A DNA stretch of 64,000 nucleotides from Psococerastis gibbosa (lineage: Eukaryota > Arthropoda > Insecta > Psocodea > Psocidae), in the NCBI GenBank assembly GCA_963971405.1, contig OZ020486.1, forward strand, positions 124,001-188,000, read 5' to 3'. Below the pieces are notes generated by a model that was not told the origin of the DNA, made no database searches, and saw only the letters and a program-made list of their open reading frames with translations. This document shows, one piece after another, positions 36,980-51,293 of this stretch. The position numbers were made by a program, and so were the translations under genes. Every line of letters begins with the position of its first letter. Position 1 is the first letter of the stretch.

Positions 36980-39527
36980 GGTGTAAATGTAGCTAAAAAA
37001 AATTCATTCGACAAGAAAATGAAAAATAGCTATTTACTTATTTTATTTTTTTTAAAGGTCTTAAAAAGATATAGGTGTCTTAATTTTGCTTATTTTGGCT
37101 CAATGTATTTTACTTAACATTGAGAAATTATTCCTGCGTGTTCATCGGTGTAAATGTAGCTAAAAAAAATTCATTCGACAAGAATAAGAAAAATAGCTAT
37201 ATACTTATTTTATTTTTTTTAAGGTCTTGATATGACACGGGTGTCTTAATTTGGCTTATTTTGGCTCATTGTATTGTACTTAACATTGAGCAATTGCTCC
37301 TGCGTGTTCATCGGTGTAAATGTAGCTAAAAAAAATTCATTCGACAAGAATAGGAAAAATAGCTATTTACTTATTTTATTTTTTTAAAGGTTTTAAAAAG
37401 ATATAGGTGTCTTAATTTTGCTTATTTTGGCTCATTGTATCGTAGTTGATATTAAAAAATTGCTCCTGCGTGTTCATCGGTTTAAATGTTGCTAAAAAAA
37501 ATTCATTCGACAAGAATAAGAAAAATAGCTATTTACTTATTTTATTTTTTTTAAAGGTTTTAAAAAGATATAGGTGTCTTAATTTTGCTTATTTTGGCTC
37601 AATGTATTTTACTTAACATTGAGAAATTGTTCCTGCGTGTTCATCGGTGTAAATGTAGCTAAAAAAAATTCATTCGACAAGAATAAGAAAAATAGCTATA
37701 TACTTATTTTATTTTTTTTAAGGTGTTGATATGACACGGGTGTCTTAATTTGGCTTATTTTGGCTCATTGTATTGTACTTAACATTGAGCAATTGCTCCT
37801 GCGTGTTCATCGGTGTAAATGTAGCTAAAAAAAATTCATTCGACAAGAATAGGAAAAATAGCTATTTACTTATTTTATTTTTTTAAAGGTTTTAAAAAGA
37901 TATAGGTGTCTTAATTTTGCTTATTTTGGCTCATTGTATCGTACTTGATATTAAAAAATTGCTCCTGCGTGTTCATCGGTTTAAATGTTGCTAAAAAAAA
38001 TTCATTCGACAAGAATAAGAAAAATAGCTATTTACTTATTTTATTTTTTTTAAAGGTTTTAAAAAGATATAGGTGCCTTAATTTTGCTTATTTTGGCTCA
38101 ATGTATTGTACTTAACATTGAGCAATTGTTCCTGCGTGTTCGTCGGTGTAAATGTAGCTAAAAAAAATTCATTCGACAAGAATAAGAAAAATAGCTATTT
38201 ACTTATTTTATTTTTTTTAAAGGTCTTAAAAAGATATAGGTGTCTTAATTTTGTTTATTTAGGCTCACTGTATTGTACCTAACATTGACCACCTGCTCCT
38301 GCGTGTTCATCGGTGTAAATGTAGCTACAAAAAATTCATTCGACAAGAATACGAAAAATAGCTATATACTTATTTTATTTTTTTTAAAGGTCTTGATATG
38401 ACACGGGTGTCTTAGTTTGGCTTATTAGGGCTCACTGTATTGTAATTAACATTGAGCAATTGCTCCTGCGTGTTCATCGGTGTAAATGTAGCTAAAAAAA
38501 ATTCATTCGACAAGAATAAGAAAAATAGCTATTTACTTATTTTATTTTTTTAAAGGTTTTAAAAAGATATAGGTGTCTTAATTTTGCTTATTTTGGCTCA
38601 TTGTATTGTACCTGACATTGAGGAATTGCTCCTGCGTGTTCATCGGTTTAAATGTTGCTAAAAAAAATTCATTCGACAAGAATAAAAAAAATAGCTATTT
38701 ACTTATTTTATTTTTTTAAAGGTTTTAAAAAGATACAGGTGTCTTAATTTTGCTTATTTTGGCTCATTGTATTGTACCTGACATTGAGGAATTGCTCCTG
38801 CGTGTTCATCGGTTTAAATGTTGCTAAAAAAAATTCATTCGACAAGAATAAAAAAAATAGCTATTTACTTATATTATTTTTTTTAAAGGTCTTGATATGA
38901 TAAGGGTGTCTAAATTTTGCTTATTTTGGCTCATTGTATTGTACTTAACATTGAGCAATTGCTCCTGCGTGTTCATCGGTGTAAATGTAGCTAAAAAAAA
39001 TTCATTCGACAAGAATAAGAAAATTAGCTATATACTTATTTTATTTTTTTTAAAGGTCTTGATATGACACGGGTGTCTTAATTTGGCTGATTTTGGCTCA
39101 TTGTATTGTAATTAACATTGAGCAATTGCTCCTGCGTGTTCATCGGTGTAAATGTAGCTAAAAAAAATTCATTCGACAAGAATAAGAAAAATAGCTATTT
39201 ACTTATTTTATTTTTTTAAGGTTTTAAAAAGATATAGGTGTCTTAATTTTGCTTATTTTGGCTCATTGTATCGTACTTGATATTAAACAATTGCTCCTGC
39301 GTGTTCATCGGTTTAAATGTTGCTAAAAAAAATTCATTCGACAAGAATAAGAAAAATAGCTATTTACTTATTTTATTTTTTTTAAAGGTCTTGATATGAT
39401 AAGGGTGTATAAATTTTGCTTATTTTGGCTCAATGTATTGTACTTAACATTGAGCAATTGTTCCTGCGTGTTCATCGGTGTAAATGTAGCTAAAAAAAAT
39501 TCATTCGACAAGAATAAGAAAAATAGC
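36980..39527. repeat. Right-domain HOR, 17-monomer spacing (2,815 bp) to upstream
   Basis: The aggtgttgatatg variant at 37,722 pairs with 34,907, an offset of 2,815 bp, and the monomer order from about 34,340 to 35,640 is repeated at 37,150-38,450. One extra monomer compared with the 2,649-bp spacing explains the difference. A private change gacaagaaaatgaa lies near 37,013. Confidence 0.7.
38482..38813. repeat. Single-monomer tandem duplication (166 bp x 2)
   Basis: The variant end gtacctgacattgaggaattgc appears at 38,611 and again at 38,777, exactly 166 bp later; elsewhere in this HOR it occurs once per unit. The second copy starts with the tttaaatgttgct and aataaaaaaaatag front of the next subtype, so it is a hybrid. 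It differs by one base (gatacagg). This is the smallest recent duplication in the window. Confidence 0.8.
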
Positions 39528-42500
39528 TATATACTTTTTTTTTTTTTAAAGGTCTTTAATAGATATAGGTGTCTTAATTTGCTTATTTTGGCTCAATGTA
39601 TTGTATTTAATATTGAGCAATTGCTCCTGCGTGTTCGTCGGTGTAAATGTAGCTTAAAAAAATTCATACGGCAAGAATACGAAAAATAGCTATTTACTTA
39701 TTTAATTTTTTTTAAAGGTCTTGAAAAGATATGGGTGTCTTAATATTGCTTATTATGGCTCACTGTACTGTATCTAACATTAGGCAATTGCTCCAGCGTG
39801 TTCATCGGTGTAAATGTAGCTACAAAAAATTCATTCGACAAGAATACGAAAAATAGCTATATACTTATTTTTTTTTAAAGGTCTTGATATGATATGAGTG
39901 TCTTATTTTGGCTCATTGTATTGTACTTAACATTGAGCAATTGCTCCTGCGTGTTCATCGGTGTAAATGTAGCTAAAAAAAATTCATTCGACAAGAATAA
40001 GAAAAATAGCTATTTACTTATTTTATTTTTTTTAAAAGTTTTAAAAAGATATAGGTGTCTTAATTTTGCCTATTTTGACTCATTGTATTGTACTTAACAT
40101 TGAGCAATTGTTCCTGCGTGTTCATCGTTGTAAATGTAGCTAAAAAAAATTCATTCGACATGAATAAGAAAAATAGCTATTTACTTATTTTATTTTTTTT
40201 AAAGGTCTTAAAAAGATATAGGAGTCCTAATTTTGCTTATTTTGGCTCATTGTATCGTACTTGATATTAAAAAATTGCTCCTGCGTGTTCATCGGTTTAA
40301 ATGTTGCTAAAAAAATTCATTCGACAAGAATAAGAAAAATAGCTATTTACCTATTTTATTTTTTTTAAAGGTTTTAAAAAGATATAGGTGCCTTAATTTT
40401 GCTTATTTTGGCTCAATGTATTGTTCTTAACATTGAGCAATTGTTCCTGCGTGTTCGTCGGTGTAAATGTAGCTAAAAAAAATTCATTCGACAAGAATAA
40501 GAAAAATAGCTATTTACTTATTTTATTTTTTTTAAAGGTCTTAAAAAGATATAGGTGTCTTAATTTTGCTTATTTTGGCTCATTGTATCGTAGTTGATAT
40601 TAAAAAATTGCTCCTGCGTGTTCATCGGTTTAAATGTTGCTAAAAAAAATTCATTCGACAAGAATAAGAAAAATAGCTATTTACTTATTTTATTTTTTTT
40701 AAAGGTTTTAAAAAGATATAGGTGTCTTAATTTTGCTTATTTTGGCTCAATGTATTTTACTTAACATTGAGAAATTGTTCCTGCGTGTTCATCGGTGTAA
40801 ATGTAGCTAAAAAAAATTCATTCGACAAGAATAAGAAAAATAGCTATATACTTATTTTATTTTTTTTAAGGTCTTGATATGACACGGGTGTCTTAATTTG
40901 GCTTATTTTGGCTCATTGTATTGTACTTAACATTGAGCAATTGCTCCTGCGTGTTCATCGGTGTAAATGTAGCTAAAAAAAATTCATTCGACAAGAATAG
41001 GAAAAATAGCTATTTACTTATTTTATTTTTTTAAAGGTTTTAAAAAGATATAGGTGTCTTAATTTTGCTTATTTTGGCTCATTGTATCGTAGTTGATATT
41101 AAAAAATTGCTCCTGCGTGTTCATCGGTTTAAATGTTGCTAAAAAAAATTCATTCGACAAGAATAAGAAAAATAGCTATTTACTTATTTTATTTTTTTTA
41201 AAGGTTTTAAAAAGATATAGGTGTCTTAATTTTGCTTATTTTGGCTCAATGTATTTTACTTAACATTGAGAAATTGTTCCTGCGTGTTCATCGGTGTAAA
41301 TGTAGCTAAAAAAAATTCATTCGACAAGAATAAGAAAAATAGCTATATACTTATTTTATTTTTTTTAAGGTGTTGATATGACACGGGTGTCTTAATTTGG
41401 CTTATTTTGGCTCATTGTATTGTACTTAACATTGAGCAATTGCTCCTGCGTGTTCATCGGTGTAAATGTAGCTAAAAAAAATTCATTCGACAAGAATAGG
41501 AAAAATAGCTATTTACTTATTTTATTTTTTTAAAGGTTTTAAAAAGATATAGGTGTCTTAATTTTGCTTATTTTGGCTCATTGCATAGTACTTGATATTA
41601 AAAAATTGCTCCTGCATGTTCATCGGTTTAAATGTTGCTAAAAAAAATTCATTCGACAAGAATAAGAAAAATAGCTATTTACTTATTTTATTTTTTTTAA
41701 AGGTTTTAAAAAGATATAGGTGCCTTTATTTTGCTTATTTTGGCTCAATGTATTGTACGTAACATTGAGCAATTGTTCCTGCGTGTTCGTCGGTGTAAAT
41801 GTAGCTAAAAAAAATTCATTCGACAAGAATAAGAAAAATAGCTATATACTTCTTTTTTTTTTTAAAGGTCTTTAAGAGATATAGGTGTCTTAATTTTGCT
41901 TATTTTGGCTCAATGTATTGTATTTAATATTAAGCAATTGCTCCTGCGTGTTCGTCGTTGTAAATGTAGCTTAAAAAAATTCATACGGCAAGAATATGAA
42001 AAATAGCTATTTACTTATTTTATTTTTTTTAAAGGTCTTGATATGATTAGGGTGTCTAAATTTTGCTTATTTTGGCTCATTGTATTGTACTTAACATTGA
42101 GCAATTGCTCCTGCGTATTCATCGGTGTAAATGTGGCTAAAAAAAATTCATTCGACAAGAATATGAAAATTAGCTATATACTTATTTTATTTTTTTTAAA
42201 GGTCTTGATATGACACGGGTGTCTTAATTTGGCTTATTTTGGCTCACTGTATTGTAATTAACATTGAGCAATTGCTCCAGCGTGTTCATCGGTGTAAATG
42301 TGGCTAAAAAAAATTCATTCGACAAGAATAAGAAAAATAGCTATTTACTTATTTTATTTTTTTGAAGGTTTTAAAAAGATATAGGTGTCTTAAATTTGCT
42401 TATTTTGGCTCATTGTATTGTACCTGACATTGAGCAATTGCTCCTGCGTGTTCATCGGTGTAAATGTAGCTACAAAAAATTCATTCGACAAAAATACGAA

Positions 42501-43340
42501 AAATAGCTAAATACATATTTTATTTTTTTTAAAGGTCTTGATATGACACGGGTGTCTTAATTTGGCTTATTTTGGCTCATTGTATTGTAATTAACATTGA
42601 GCAATTGCTACTGCGTGTTCATCGTTGTAAATGTAGCTAAAAAAAAATCATTCGACAGGAATAAGAAAAATAGCTATTTACTTATTTTATGTTTTTAAAG
42701 GTTTTAAGAAGATATAGGTGTCTTAATTTTGCTTATTTTGGCTCAATGTATTGTATTTAATATTGAGCAATTGCTCCTGCGTGTTCGTCGGTGTAAATGT
42801 AGCTTAAAAAAATTCATACGGCAAGAATACGAAAAATAGCTAATTACTTATATTATTTTTTTTAAAGGTCTTGATATGACAAGGGTGTCTAAATTTTGCT
42901 TATTTTGGCTCATTGTATTGTACTTGACATTGAGCAATTGCTCCTGCGTGTTCATCGGTGTAAAGGTAGCTAAAAAAAATTCATTCGACAAGAATAAGAA
43001 AAATAGCTATTTACTTATTATATCTTTTTTAAAGGTCTTGATATGATAAGGGTGTCTTAATTTGGCTTATTTTGGCTCAATGTATTGTTATTAACATTAA
43101 GCAATTGCTCCTGCGTGTTCATCGGTGTAAATGTAGCTAAAAAAAATTCATTTGACAAGAATAAGAAAAATAGCTATTTACTTATTTTATTTTTTTAAAG
43201 GTCTTATAAAGATATAGGTGTCTTAATTTTGCTTATTTAGGCTCATTGTATTGTACTTAACATTGGCCACTTGCTCCTGCGTGTTCATCGGTGTAAATGT
43301 AGCTACAAAAAATTCATTCGACAAGAATACAAAAAATAGC
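39528..43340. repeat. 23-monomer HOR copy 1 (3,813 bp)
   Basis: The unit runs from the tatatactttt...tttaatag join to the next tatatacttc join. It contains the gatatgagtg monomer (39,894), gacatgaataag, the gccttaatt series, the rare ttgcatagtacttgat change at 41,581, a set with gaatatgaaaa and gtggct changes (42,000-42,310), cctgacattgagc (42,423), gacaggaataag (42,654), ggtagct (42,964) and ggccacttgc (43,265). Confidence 0.85.
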
Positions 43341-44989
43341 TATATACTTCTTTTTTTTTAAAGGTCTTTAATAGATATAGGTGTCTTAATTTGCTTATTT
43401 TGGCTCAATGTATTGTATTTAATATTGAGCAATTGCTCCTGCGTGTTCGTCGGTGTAAATGTAGCTTAAAAAAATTCATACGGCAAGAATACGAAAAATA
43501 GCTATTTACTTATTTAATTTTTTTTAAAGGTCTTGAAAAGATATGGGTGTCTTAATATTGCTTATTATGGCTCACTGTACTGTATCTAACATTAGGCAAT
43601 TGCTCCAGCGTGTTCATCGGTGTAAATGTAGCTACAAAAAATTCATTCGACAAGAATACGAAAAATAGCTATATACTTATTTTTTTTTAAAGGTCTTGAT
43701 ATGATATGAGTGTCTTATTTTGGCTCATTGTATTGTACTTAACATTGAGCAATTGCTCCTGCGTGTTCATCGGTGTAAATGTAGCTAAAAAAAATTCATT
43801 CGACAAGAATAAGAAAAATAGCTATTTACTTATTTTATTTTTTTTAAAAGTTTTAAAAAGATATAGGTGTCTTAATTTTGCCTATTTTGACTCATTGTAT
43901 TGTACTTAACATTGAGCAATTGTTCCTGCGTGTTCATCGTTGTAAATGTAGCTAAAAAAAATTCATTCGACATGAATAAGAAAAATAGCTATTTACTTAT
44001 TTTATTTTTTTTAAAGGTCTTAAAAAGATATAGGAGTCCTAATTTTGCTTATTTTGGCTCATTGTATTGTACCTGACATTGAGCAATTGCTCCTGCGTGT
44101 TCATCGGTGTAAATGTAGCTACAAAAAATTCATTCGACAAAAATACGAAAAATAGCTAAATACATATTTTATTTTTTTTAAAGGTCTTGATATGACACGG
44201 GTGTCTTAATTTGGCTTATTTTGGCTCATTGTATTGTAATTAACATTGAGCAATTGCTACTGCGTGTTCATCGTTGTAAATGTAGCTAAAAAAAAATCAT
44301 TCGACAGGAATAAGAAAAATAGCTATTTACTTATTTTATGTTTTTAAAGGTTTTAAGAAGATATAGGTGTCTTAATTTTGCTTATTTTGGCTCAATGTAT
44401 TGTATTTAATATTGAGCAATTGCTCCTGCGTGTTCGTCGGTGTAAATGTAGCTTAAAAAAATTCATACGGCAAGAATACGAAAAATAGCTAATTACTTAT
44501 ATTATTTTTTTTAAAGGTCTTGATATGACAAGGGTGTCTAAATTTTGCTTATTTTGGCTCATTGTATTGTACTTGACATTGAGCAATTGCTCCTGCGTGT
44601 TCATCGGTGTAAAGGTAGCTAAAAAAAATTCATTCGACAAGAATAAGAAAAATAGCTATTTACTTATTATATCTTTTTTAAAGGTCTTGATATGATAAGG
44701 GTGTCTTAATTTGGCTTATTTTGGCTCAATGTATTGTTATTAACATTAAGCAATTGCTCCTGCGTGTTCATCGGTGTAAATGTAGCTAAAAAAAATTCAT
44801 TTGACAAGAATAAGAAAAATAGCTATTTACTTATTTTATTTTTTTAAAGGTCTTATAAAGATATAGGTGTCTTAATTTTGCTTATTTAGGCTCATTGTAT
44901 TGTACTTAACATTGGCCACTTGCTCCTGCGTGTTCATCGGTGTAAATGTAGCTACAAAAAATTCATTCGACAAGAATACAAAAAATAGC
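43341..44989. repeat. 23-monomer HOR copy 2, 13 monomers deleted (1,649 bp)
   Basis: The first part equals 39,528-40,250 at an offset of 3,812, and the last part equals 42,420-43,340 at an offset of 1,649. The join is near 44,063, where ggctcattgtat continues as tgtacctgac rather than cgtacttgat. The missing piece is 2,163 bp, which is 13 monomers, so register is kept. The offsets add up: 3,812 + 1,649 = 5,461, the spacing between copies 1 and 3. Confidence 0.85.
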
Positions 44990-47900
44990 TATATACTTCT
45001 TTTTTTTTAAAGGTCTTTAATAGATATAGGTGTCTTAATTTGCTTATTTTGGCTCAATGTATTGTATTTAATATTGAGCAATTGCTCCTGCGTGTTCGTC
45101 GGTGTAAATGTAGCTTAAAAAAATTCATACGGCAAGAATACGAAAAATAGCTATTTACTTATTTAATTTTTTTTAAAGGTCTTGAAAAGATATGGGTGTC
45201 TTAATATTGCTTATTATGGCTCACTGTACTGTATCTAACATTAGGCAATTGCTCCAGCGTGTTCATCGGTGTAAATGTAGCTACAAAAAATTCATTCGAC
45301 AAGAATACGAAAAATAGCTATATACTTATTTTTTTTTAAAGGTCTTGATATGATATGAGTGTCTTATTTTGGCTCATTGTATTGTACTTAACATTGAGCA
45401 ATTGCTCCTGCGTGTTCATCGGTGTAAATGTAGCTAAAAAAAATTCATTCGACAAGAATAAGAAAAATAGCTATTTACTTATTTTATTTTTTTTAAAAGT
45501 TTTAAAAAGATATAGGTGTCTTAATTTTGCCTATTTTGACTCATTGTATTGTACTTAACATTGAGCAATTGTTCCTGCGTGTTCATCGTTGTAAATGTAG
45601 CTAAAAAAAATTCATTCGACATGAATAAGAAAAATAGCTATTTACTTATTTTATTTTTTTTAAAGGTCTTAAAAAGATATAGGAGTCCTAATTTTGCTTA
45701 TTTTGGCTCATTGTATCGTACTTGATATTAAAAAATTGCTCCTGCGTGTTCATCGGTTTAAATGTTGCTAAAAAAATTCATTCGACAAGAATAAGAAAAA
45801 TAGCTATTTACCTATTTTATTTTTTTTAAAGGTTTTAAAAAGATATAGGTGCCTTAATTTTGCTTATTTTGGCTCAATGTATTGTTCTTAACATTGAGCA
45901 ATTGTTCCTGCGTGTTCGTCGGTGTAAATGTAGCTAAAAAAAATTCATTCGACAAGAATAAGAAAAATAGCTATTTACTTATTTTATTTTTTTTAAAGGT
46001 CTTAAAAAGATATAGGTGTCTTAATTTTGCTTATTTTGGCTCATTGTATCGTAGTTGATATTAAAAAATTGCTCCTGCGTGTTCATCGGTTTAAATGTTG
46101 CTAAAAAAAATTCATTCGACAAGAATAAGAAAAATAGCTATTTACTTATTTTATTTTTTTTAAAGGTTTTAAAAAGATATAGGTGTCTTAATTTTGCTTA
46201 TTTTGGCTCAATGTATTTTACTTAACATTGAGAAATTGTTCCTGCGTGTTCATCGGTGTAAATGTAGCTAAAAAAAATTCATTCGACAAGAATAAGAAAA
46301 ATAGCTATATACTTATTTTATTTTTTTTAAGGTCTTGATATGACACGGGTGTCTTAATTTGGCTTATTTTGGCTCATTGTATTGTACTTAACATTGAGCA
46401 ATTGCTCCTGCGTGTTCATCGGTGTAAATGTAGCTAAAAAAAATTCATTCGACAAGAATAGGAAAAATAGCTATTTACTTATTTTATTTTTTTAAAGGTT
46501 TTAAAAAGATATAGGTGTCTTAATTTTGCTTATTTTGGCTCATTGTATCGTAGTTGATATTAAAAAATTGCTCCTGCGTGTTCATCGGTTTAAATGTTGC
46601 TAAAAAAAATTCATTCGACAAGAATAAGAAAAATAGCTATTTACTTATTTTATTTTTTTTAAAGGTTTTAAAAAGATATAGGTGTCTTAATTTTGCTTAT
46701 TTTGGCTCAATGTATTTTACTTAACATTGAGAAATTGTTCCTGCGTGTTCATCGGTGTAAATGTAGCTAAAAAAAATTCATTCGACAAGAATAAGAAAAA
46801 TAGCTATATACTTATTTTATTTTTTTTAAGGTGTTGATATGACACGGGTGTCTTAATTTGGCTTATTTTGGCTCATTGTATTGTACTTAACATTGAGCAA
46901 TTGCTCCTGCGTGTTCATCGGTGTAAATGTAGCTAAAAAAAATTCATTCGACAAGAATAGGAAAAATAGCTATTTACTTATTTTATTTTTTTAAAGGTTT
47001 TAAAAAGATATAGGTGTCTTAATTTTGCTTATTTTGGCTCATTGCATAGTACTTGATATTAAAAAATTGCTCCTGCATGTTCATCGGTTTAAATGTTGCT
47101 AAAAAAAATTCATTCGACAAGAATAAGAAAAATAGCTATTTACTTATTTTATTTTTTTTAAAGGTTTTAAAAAGATATAGGTGCCTTTATTTTGCTTATT
47201 TTGGCTCAATGTATTGTACGTAACATTGAGCAATTGTTCCTGCGTGTTCGTCGGTGTAAATGTAGCTAAAAAAAATTCATTCGACAAGAATAAGAAAAAT
47301 AGCTATATACTTCTTTTTTTTTTTAAAGGTCTTTAAGAGATATAGGTGTCTTAATTTTGCTTATTTTGGCTCAATGTATTGTATTTAATATTAAGCAATT
47401 GCTCCTGCGTGTTCGTCGTTGTAAATGTAGCTTAAAAAAATTCATACGGCAAGAATATGAAAAATAGCTATTTACTTATTTTATTTTTTTTAAAGGTCTT
47501 GATATGATTAGGGTGTCTAAATTTTGCTTATTTTGGCTCATTGTATTGTACTTAACATTGAGCAATTGCTCCTGCGTATTCATCGGTGTAAATGTGGCTA
47601 AAAAAAATTCATTCGACAAGAATATGAAAATTAGCTATATACTTATTTTATTTTTTTTAAAGGTCTTGATATGACACGGGTGTCTTAATTTGGCTTATTT
47701 TGGCTCACTGTATTGTAATTAACATTGAGCAATTGCTCCAGCGTGTTCATCGGTGTAAATGTGGCTAAAAAAAATTCATTCGACAAGAATAAGAAAAATA
47801 GCTATTTACTTATTTTATTTTTTTGAAGGTTTTAAAAAGATATAGGTGTCTTAAATTTGCTTATTTTGGCTCATTGTATTGTACCTGACATTGAGCAATT

Positions 47901-48801
47901 GCTCCTGCGTGTTCATCGGTGTAAATGTAGCTACAAAAAATTCATTCGACAAAAATACGAAAAATAGCTAAATACATATTTTATTTTTTTTAAAGGTCTT
48001 GATATGACACGGGTGTCTTAATTTGGCTTATTTTGGCTCATTGTATTGTAATTAACATTGAGCAATTGCTACTGCGTGTTCATCGTTGTAAATGTAGCTA
48101 AAAAAAAATCATTCGACAGGAATAAGAAAAATAGCTATTTACTTATTTTATGTTTTTAAAGGTTTTAAGAAGATATAGGTGTCTTAATTTTGCTTATTTT
48201 GGCTCAATGTATTGTATTTAATATTGAGCAATTGCTCCTGCGTGTTCGTCGGTGTAAATGTAGCTTAAAAAAATTCATACGGCAAGAATACGAAAAATAG
48301 CTAATTACTTATATTATTTTTTTTAAAGGTCTTGATATGACAAGGGTGTCTAAATTTTGCTTATTTTGGCTCATTGTATTGTACTTGACATTGAGCAATT
48401 GCTCCTGCGTGTTCATCGGTGTAAAGGTAGCTAAAAAAAATTCATTCGACAAGAATAAGAAAAATAGCTATTTACTTATTATATCTTTTTTAAAGGTCTT
48501 GATATGATAAGGGTGTCTTAATTTGGCTTATTTTGGCTCAATGTATTGTTATTAACATTAAGCAATTGCTCCTGCGTGTTCATCGGTGTAAATGTAGCTA
48601 AAAAAAATTCATTTGACAAGAATAAGAAAAATAGCTATTTACTTATTTTATTTTTTTAAAGGTCTTATAAAGATATAGGTGTCTTAATTTTGCTTATTTA
48701 GGCTCATTGTATTGTACTTAACATTGGCCACTTGCTCCTGCGTGTTCATCGGTGTAAATGTAGCTACAAAAAATTCATTCGACAAGAATACAAAAAATAG
48801 C
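44990..48801. repeat. 23-monomer HOR copy 3 (3,812 bp)
   Basis: Complete partner of 39,528-43,340 at an offset of 5,461-5,462 bp. ttgcatagta is at 47,042, cctgacattgagc at 47,884, and the gatatgagtg monomer at 45,355. I saw almost no base differences between the two complete copies, which suggests very recent amplification or active homogenisation. Confidence 0.85.
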
Positions 48802-51293
48802 TATATACTTCTTTTTTTTTAAAGGTCTTTAAAAGATATAGGTGTCTTAATTTTGCTTATTTTGGCTCATTGTATTGTACTTAACATTGAGCAATTGCTC
48901 CTGCGTGTTCATCGGTGTAAATGTAGCTAAAAAAAATTCATTCGACAAGAATAAGAAAAACAGCTATTTACTTATTTTATTTTTTTTAAAGGTTTTAAAA
49001 AGATATAGGTGTCTTAATTTTGCTTATTTTGGCTCAATGTATTTTACTTAACATTGAGAAATTGTTCCTGCGTGTTCATCGGTGTAAATGTAGCTAAAAA
49101 AAATTCATTCGACAAGAATAAGAAAAATAGCTATATACTTATTTTATTTTTTTTAAGGTCTTGATATGACACGGGTGTCTTAATTTGGCTTATTTTGGCT
49201 CATTGTATTGTACTTAACATTGAGCAATTGCTCCTGCGTGTTCATCGGTGTAAATGTAGCTAAAAAAAATTCATTTGACAAGAATAAGAAAAATAGCTAT
49301 ATACTTATTTTATTTTTTTTAAGGTGTTGATATGACACGGGTGTCTTAATTTGGCTTATTTTGGCTCATTGTATTGTACTTAACATTGAGCAATTGCTCC
49401 TGCGTGTTCATCGGTGTAAATGTAGCTAAAAAAAATTCATTCGACAAGAATAGGAAAAATAGCTATTTACTTATTTTATTTTTTTAAAGGTTTTAAAAAG
49501 ATATAGGTGTCTTAATTTTGCTTATTTTGGCTCATTGCATAGTACTTGATATTAAAAAATTGCTCCTGCATGTTCATCGGTTTAAATGTTGCTAAAAAAA
49601 ATTCATTCGACAAGAATAAGAAAAATAGCTATTTACTTATTTTATTTTTTTTAAAGGTTTTAAAAAGATATAGGTGCCTTTATTTTGCTTATTTTGGCTC
49701 AATGTATTGTACGTAACATTGAGCAATTGTTCCTGCGTGTTCGTCGGTGTAAATGTAGCTAAAAAAAATTCATTCGACAAGAATAAGAAAAATAGCTATA
49801 TACTTCTTTTTTTTTTAAAGGTCTTTAAGAGATATAGGTGTCTTAATTTTGCTTATTTTGGCTCAATGTATTGTATTTAATATTAAGCAATTGCTCCTGC
49901 GTGTTCGTCGTTGTAAATGTAGCTTAAAAAAATTCATACGGCAAGAATATGAAAAATAGCTATTTACTTATTTTATTTTTTTTAAAGGTCTTGATATGAT
50001 TAGGGTGTCTAAATTTTGCTTATTTTGGCTCATTGTATTGTACTTAACATTGAGCAATTGCTCCTGCGTATTCATCGGTGTAAATGTGGCTAAAAAAAAT
50101 TCATTCGACAAGAATATGAAAATTAGCTATATACTTATTTTATTTTTTTTAAAGGTCTTGATATGACACGGGTGTCTTAATTTGGCTTATTTTGGCTCAT
50201 TGTATTGTAATTAACATTGAGCAATTGCTCCAGCGTGTTCATCGGTGTAAATGTGGCTAAAAAAAATTCATTCGACAAGAATAAGAAAAATAGCTATTTA
50301 CTTATTTTATTTTTTTAAAGGTTTTAAAAAGATATAGGTGTCTTAAATTTGCTTATTTTGGCTCATTGTATTGTACCTGACATTGAGCAATTGCTCCTGC
50401 GTGTTCATCGGTGTAAATGTAGCTACAAAAAATTCATTCGACAAAAATACGAAAAATAGCTAAATACATATTTTATTTTTTTTAAAGGTCTTGATATGAC
50501 ACGGGTGTCTTAATTTGGCTTATTTTGGCTCATTGTATTGTAATTAACATTGAGCAATTGCTACTGCGTGTTCATCGTTGTAAATGTAGCTAAAAAAAAA
50601 TCATTCGACAGGAATAAGAAAAATAGCTATTTACTTATTTTATGTTTTTAAAGGTTTTAAGAAGATATAGGTGTCTTAATTTTGCTTATTTTGGCTCAAT
50701 GTATTGTATTTAATATTGAGCAATTGCTCCTGCGTGTTCGTCGGTGTAAATGTAGCTTAAAAAAATTCATACGGCAAGAATACGAAAAATAGCTAATTAC
50801 TTATATTATTTTTTTTAAAGGTCTTGATATGACAAGGGTGTCTAAATTTTGCTTATTTTGGCTCATTGTATTGTACTTGACATTGAGCAATTGCTCCTGC
50901 GTGTTCATCGGTGTAAAGGTAGCTAAAAAAAATTCATTCGACAAGAATAAGAAAAATAGCTATTTACTTATTATATCTTTTTTAAAGGTCTTGATATGAT
51001 AAGGGTGTCTTAATTTGGCTTATTTTGGCTCAATGTATTGTTATTAACATTAAGCAATTGCTCCTGCGTGTTCATCGGTGTAAATGTAGCTAAAAAAAAT
51101 TCATTTGACAAGAATAAGAAAAATAGCTATTTACTTATTTTATTTTTTTAAAGGTCTTATAAAGATATAGGTGTCTTAATTTTGCTTATTTAGGCTCATT
51201 GTATTGTACTTAACATTGGCCACTTGCTCCTGCGTGTTCATCGGTGTAAATGTAGCTACAAAAAATTCATTCGACAAGAATACAAAAAATAGC
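48802..51293. repeat. 15-monomer HOR copy 1 (2,492 bp)
   Basis: The unit starts at a tatatacttc join that leads into tctttaaaagatatagg instead of tctttaatag. Two to three monomers with the private change gaaaaacagct (48,958) follow. A hybrid monomer with attcatttgacaag then leads into aggtgttgatatg, from where about 49,290-51,290 equals 46,800-48,800 at 2,493 bp. It is a shortened derivative of the 23-mer with its own leading monomers. Confidence 0.8.
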
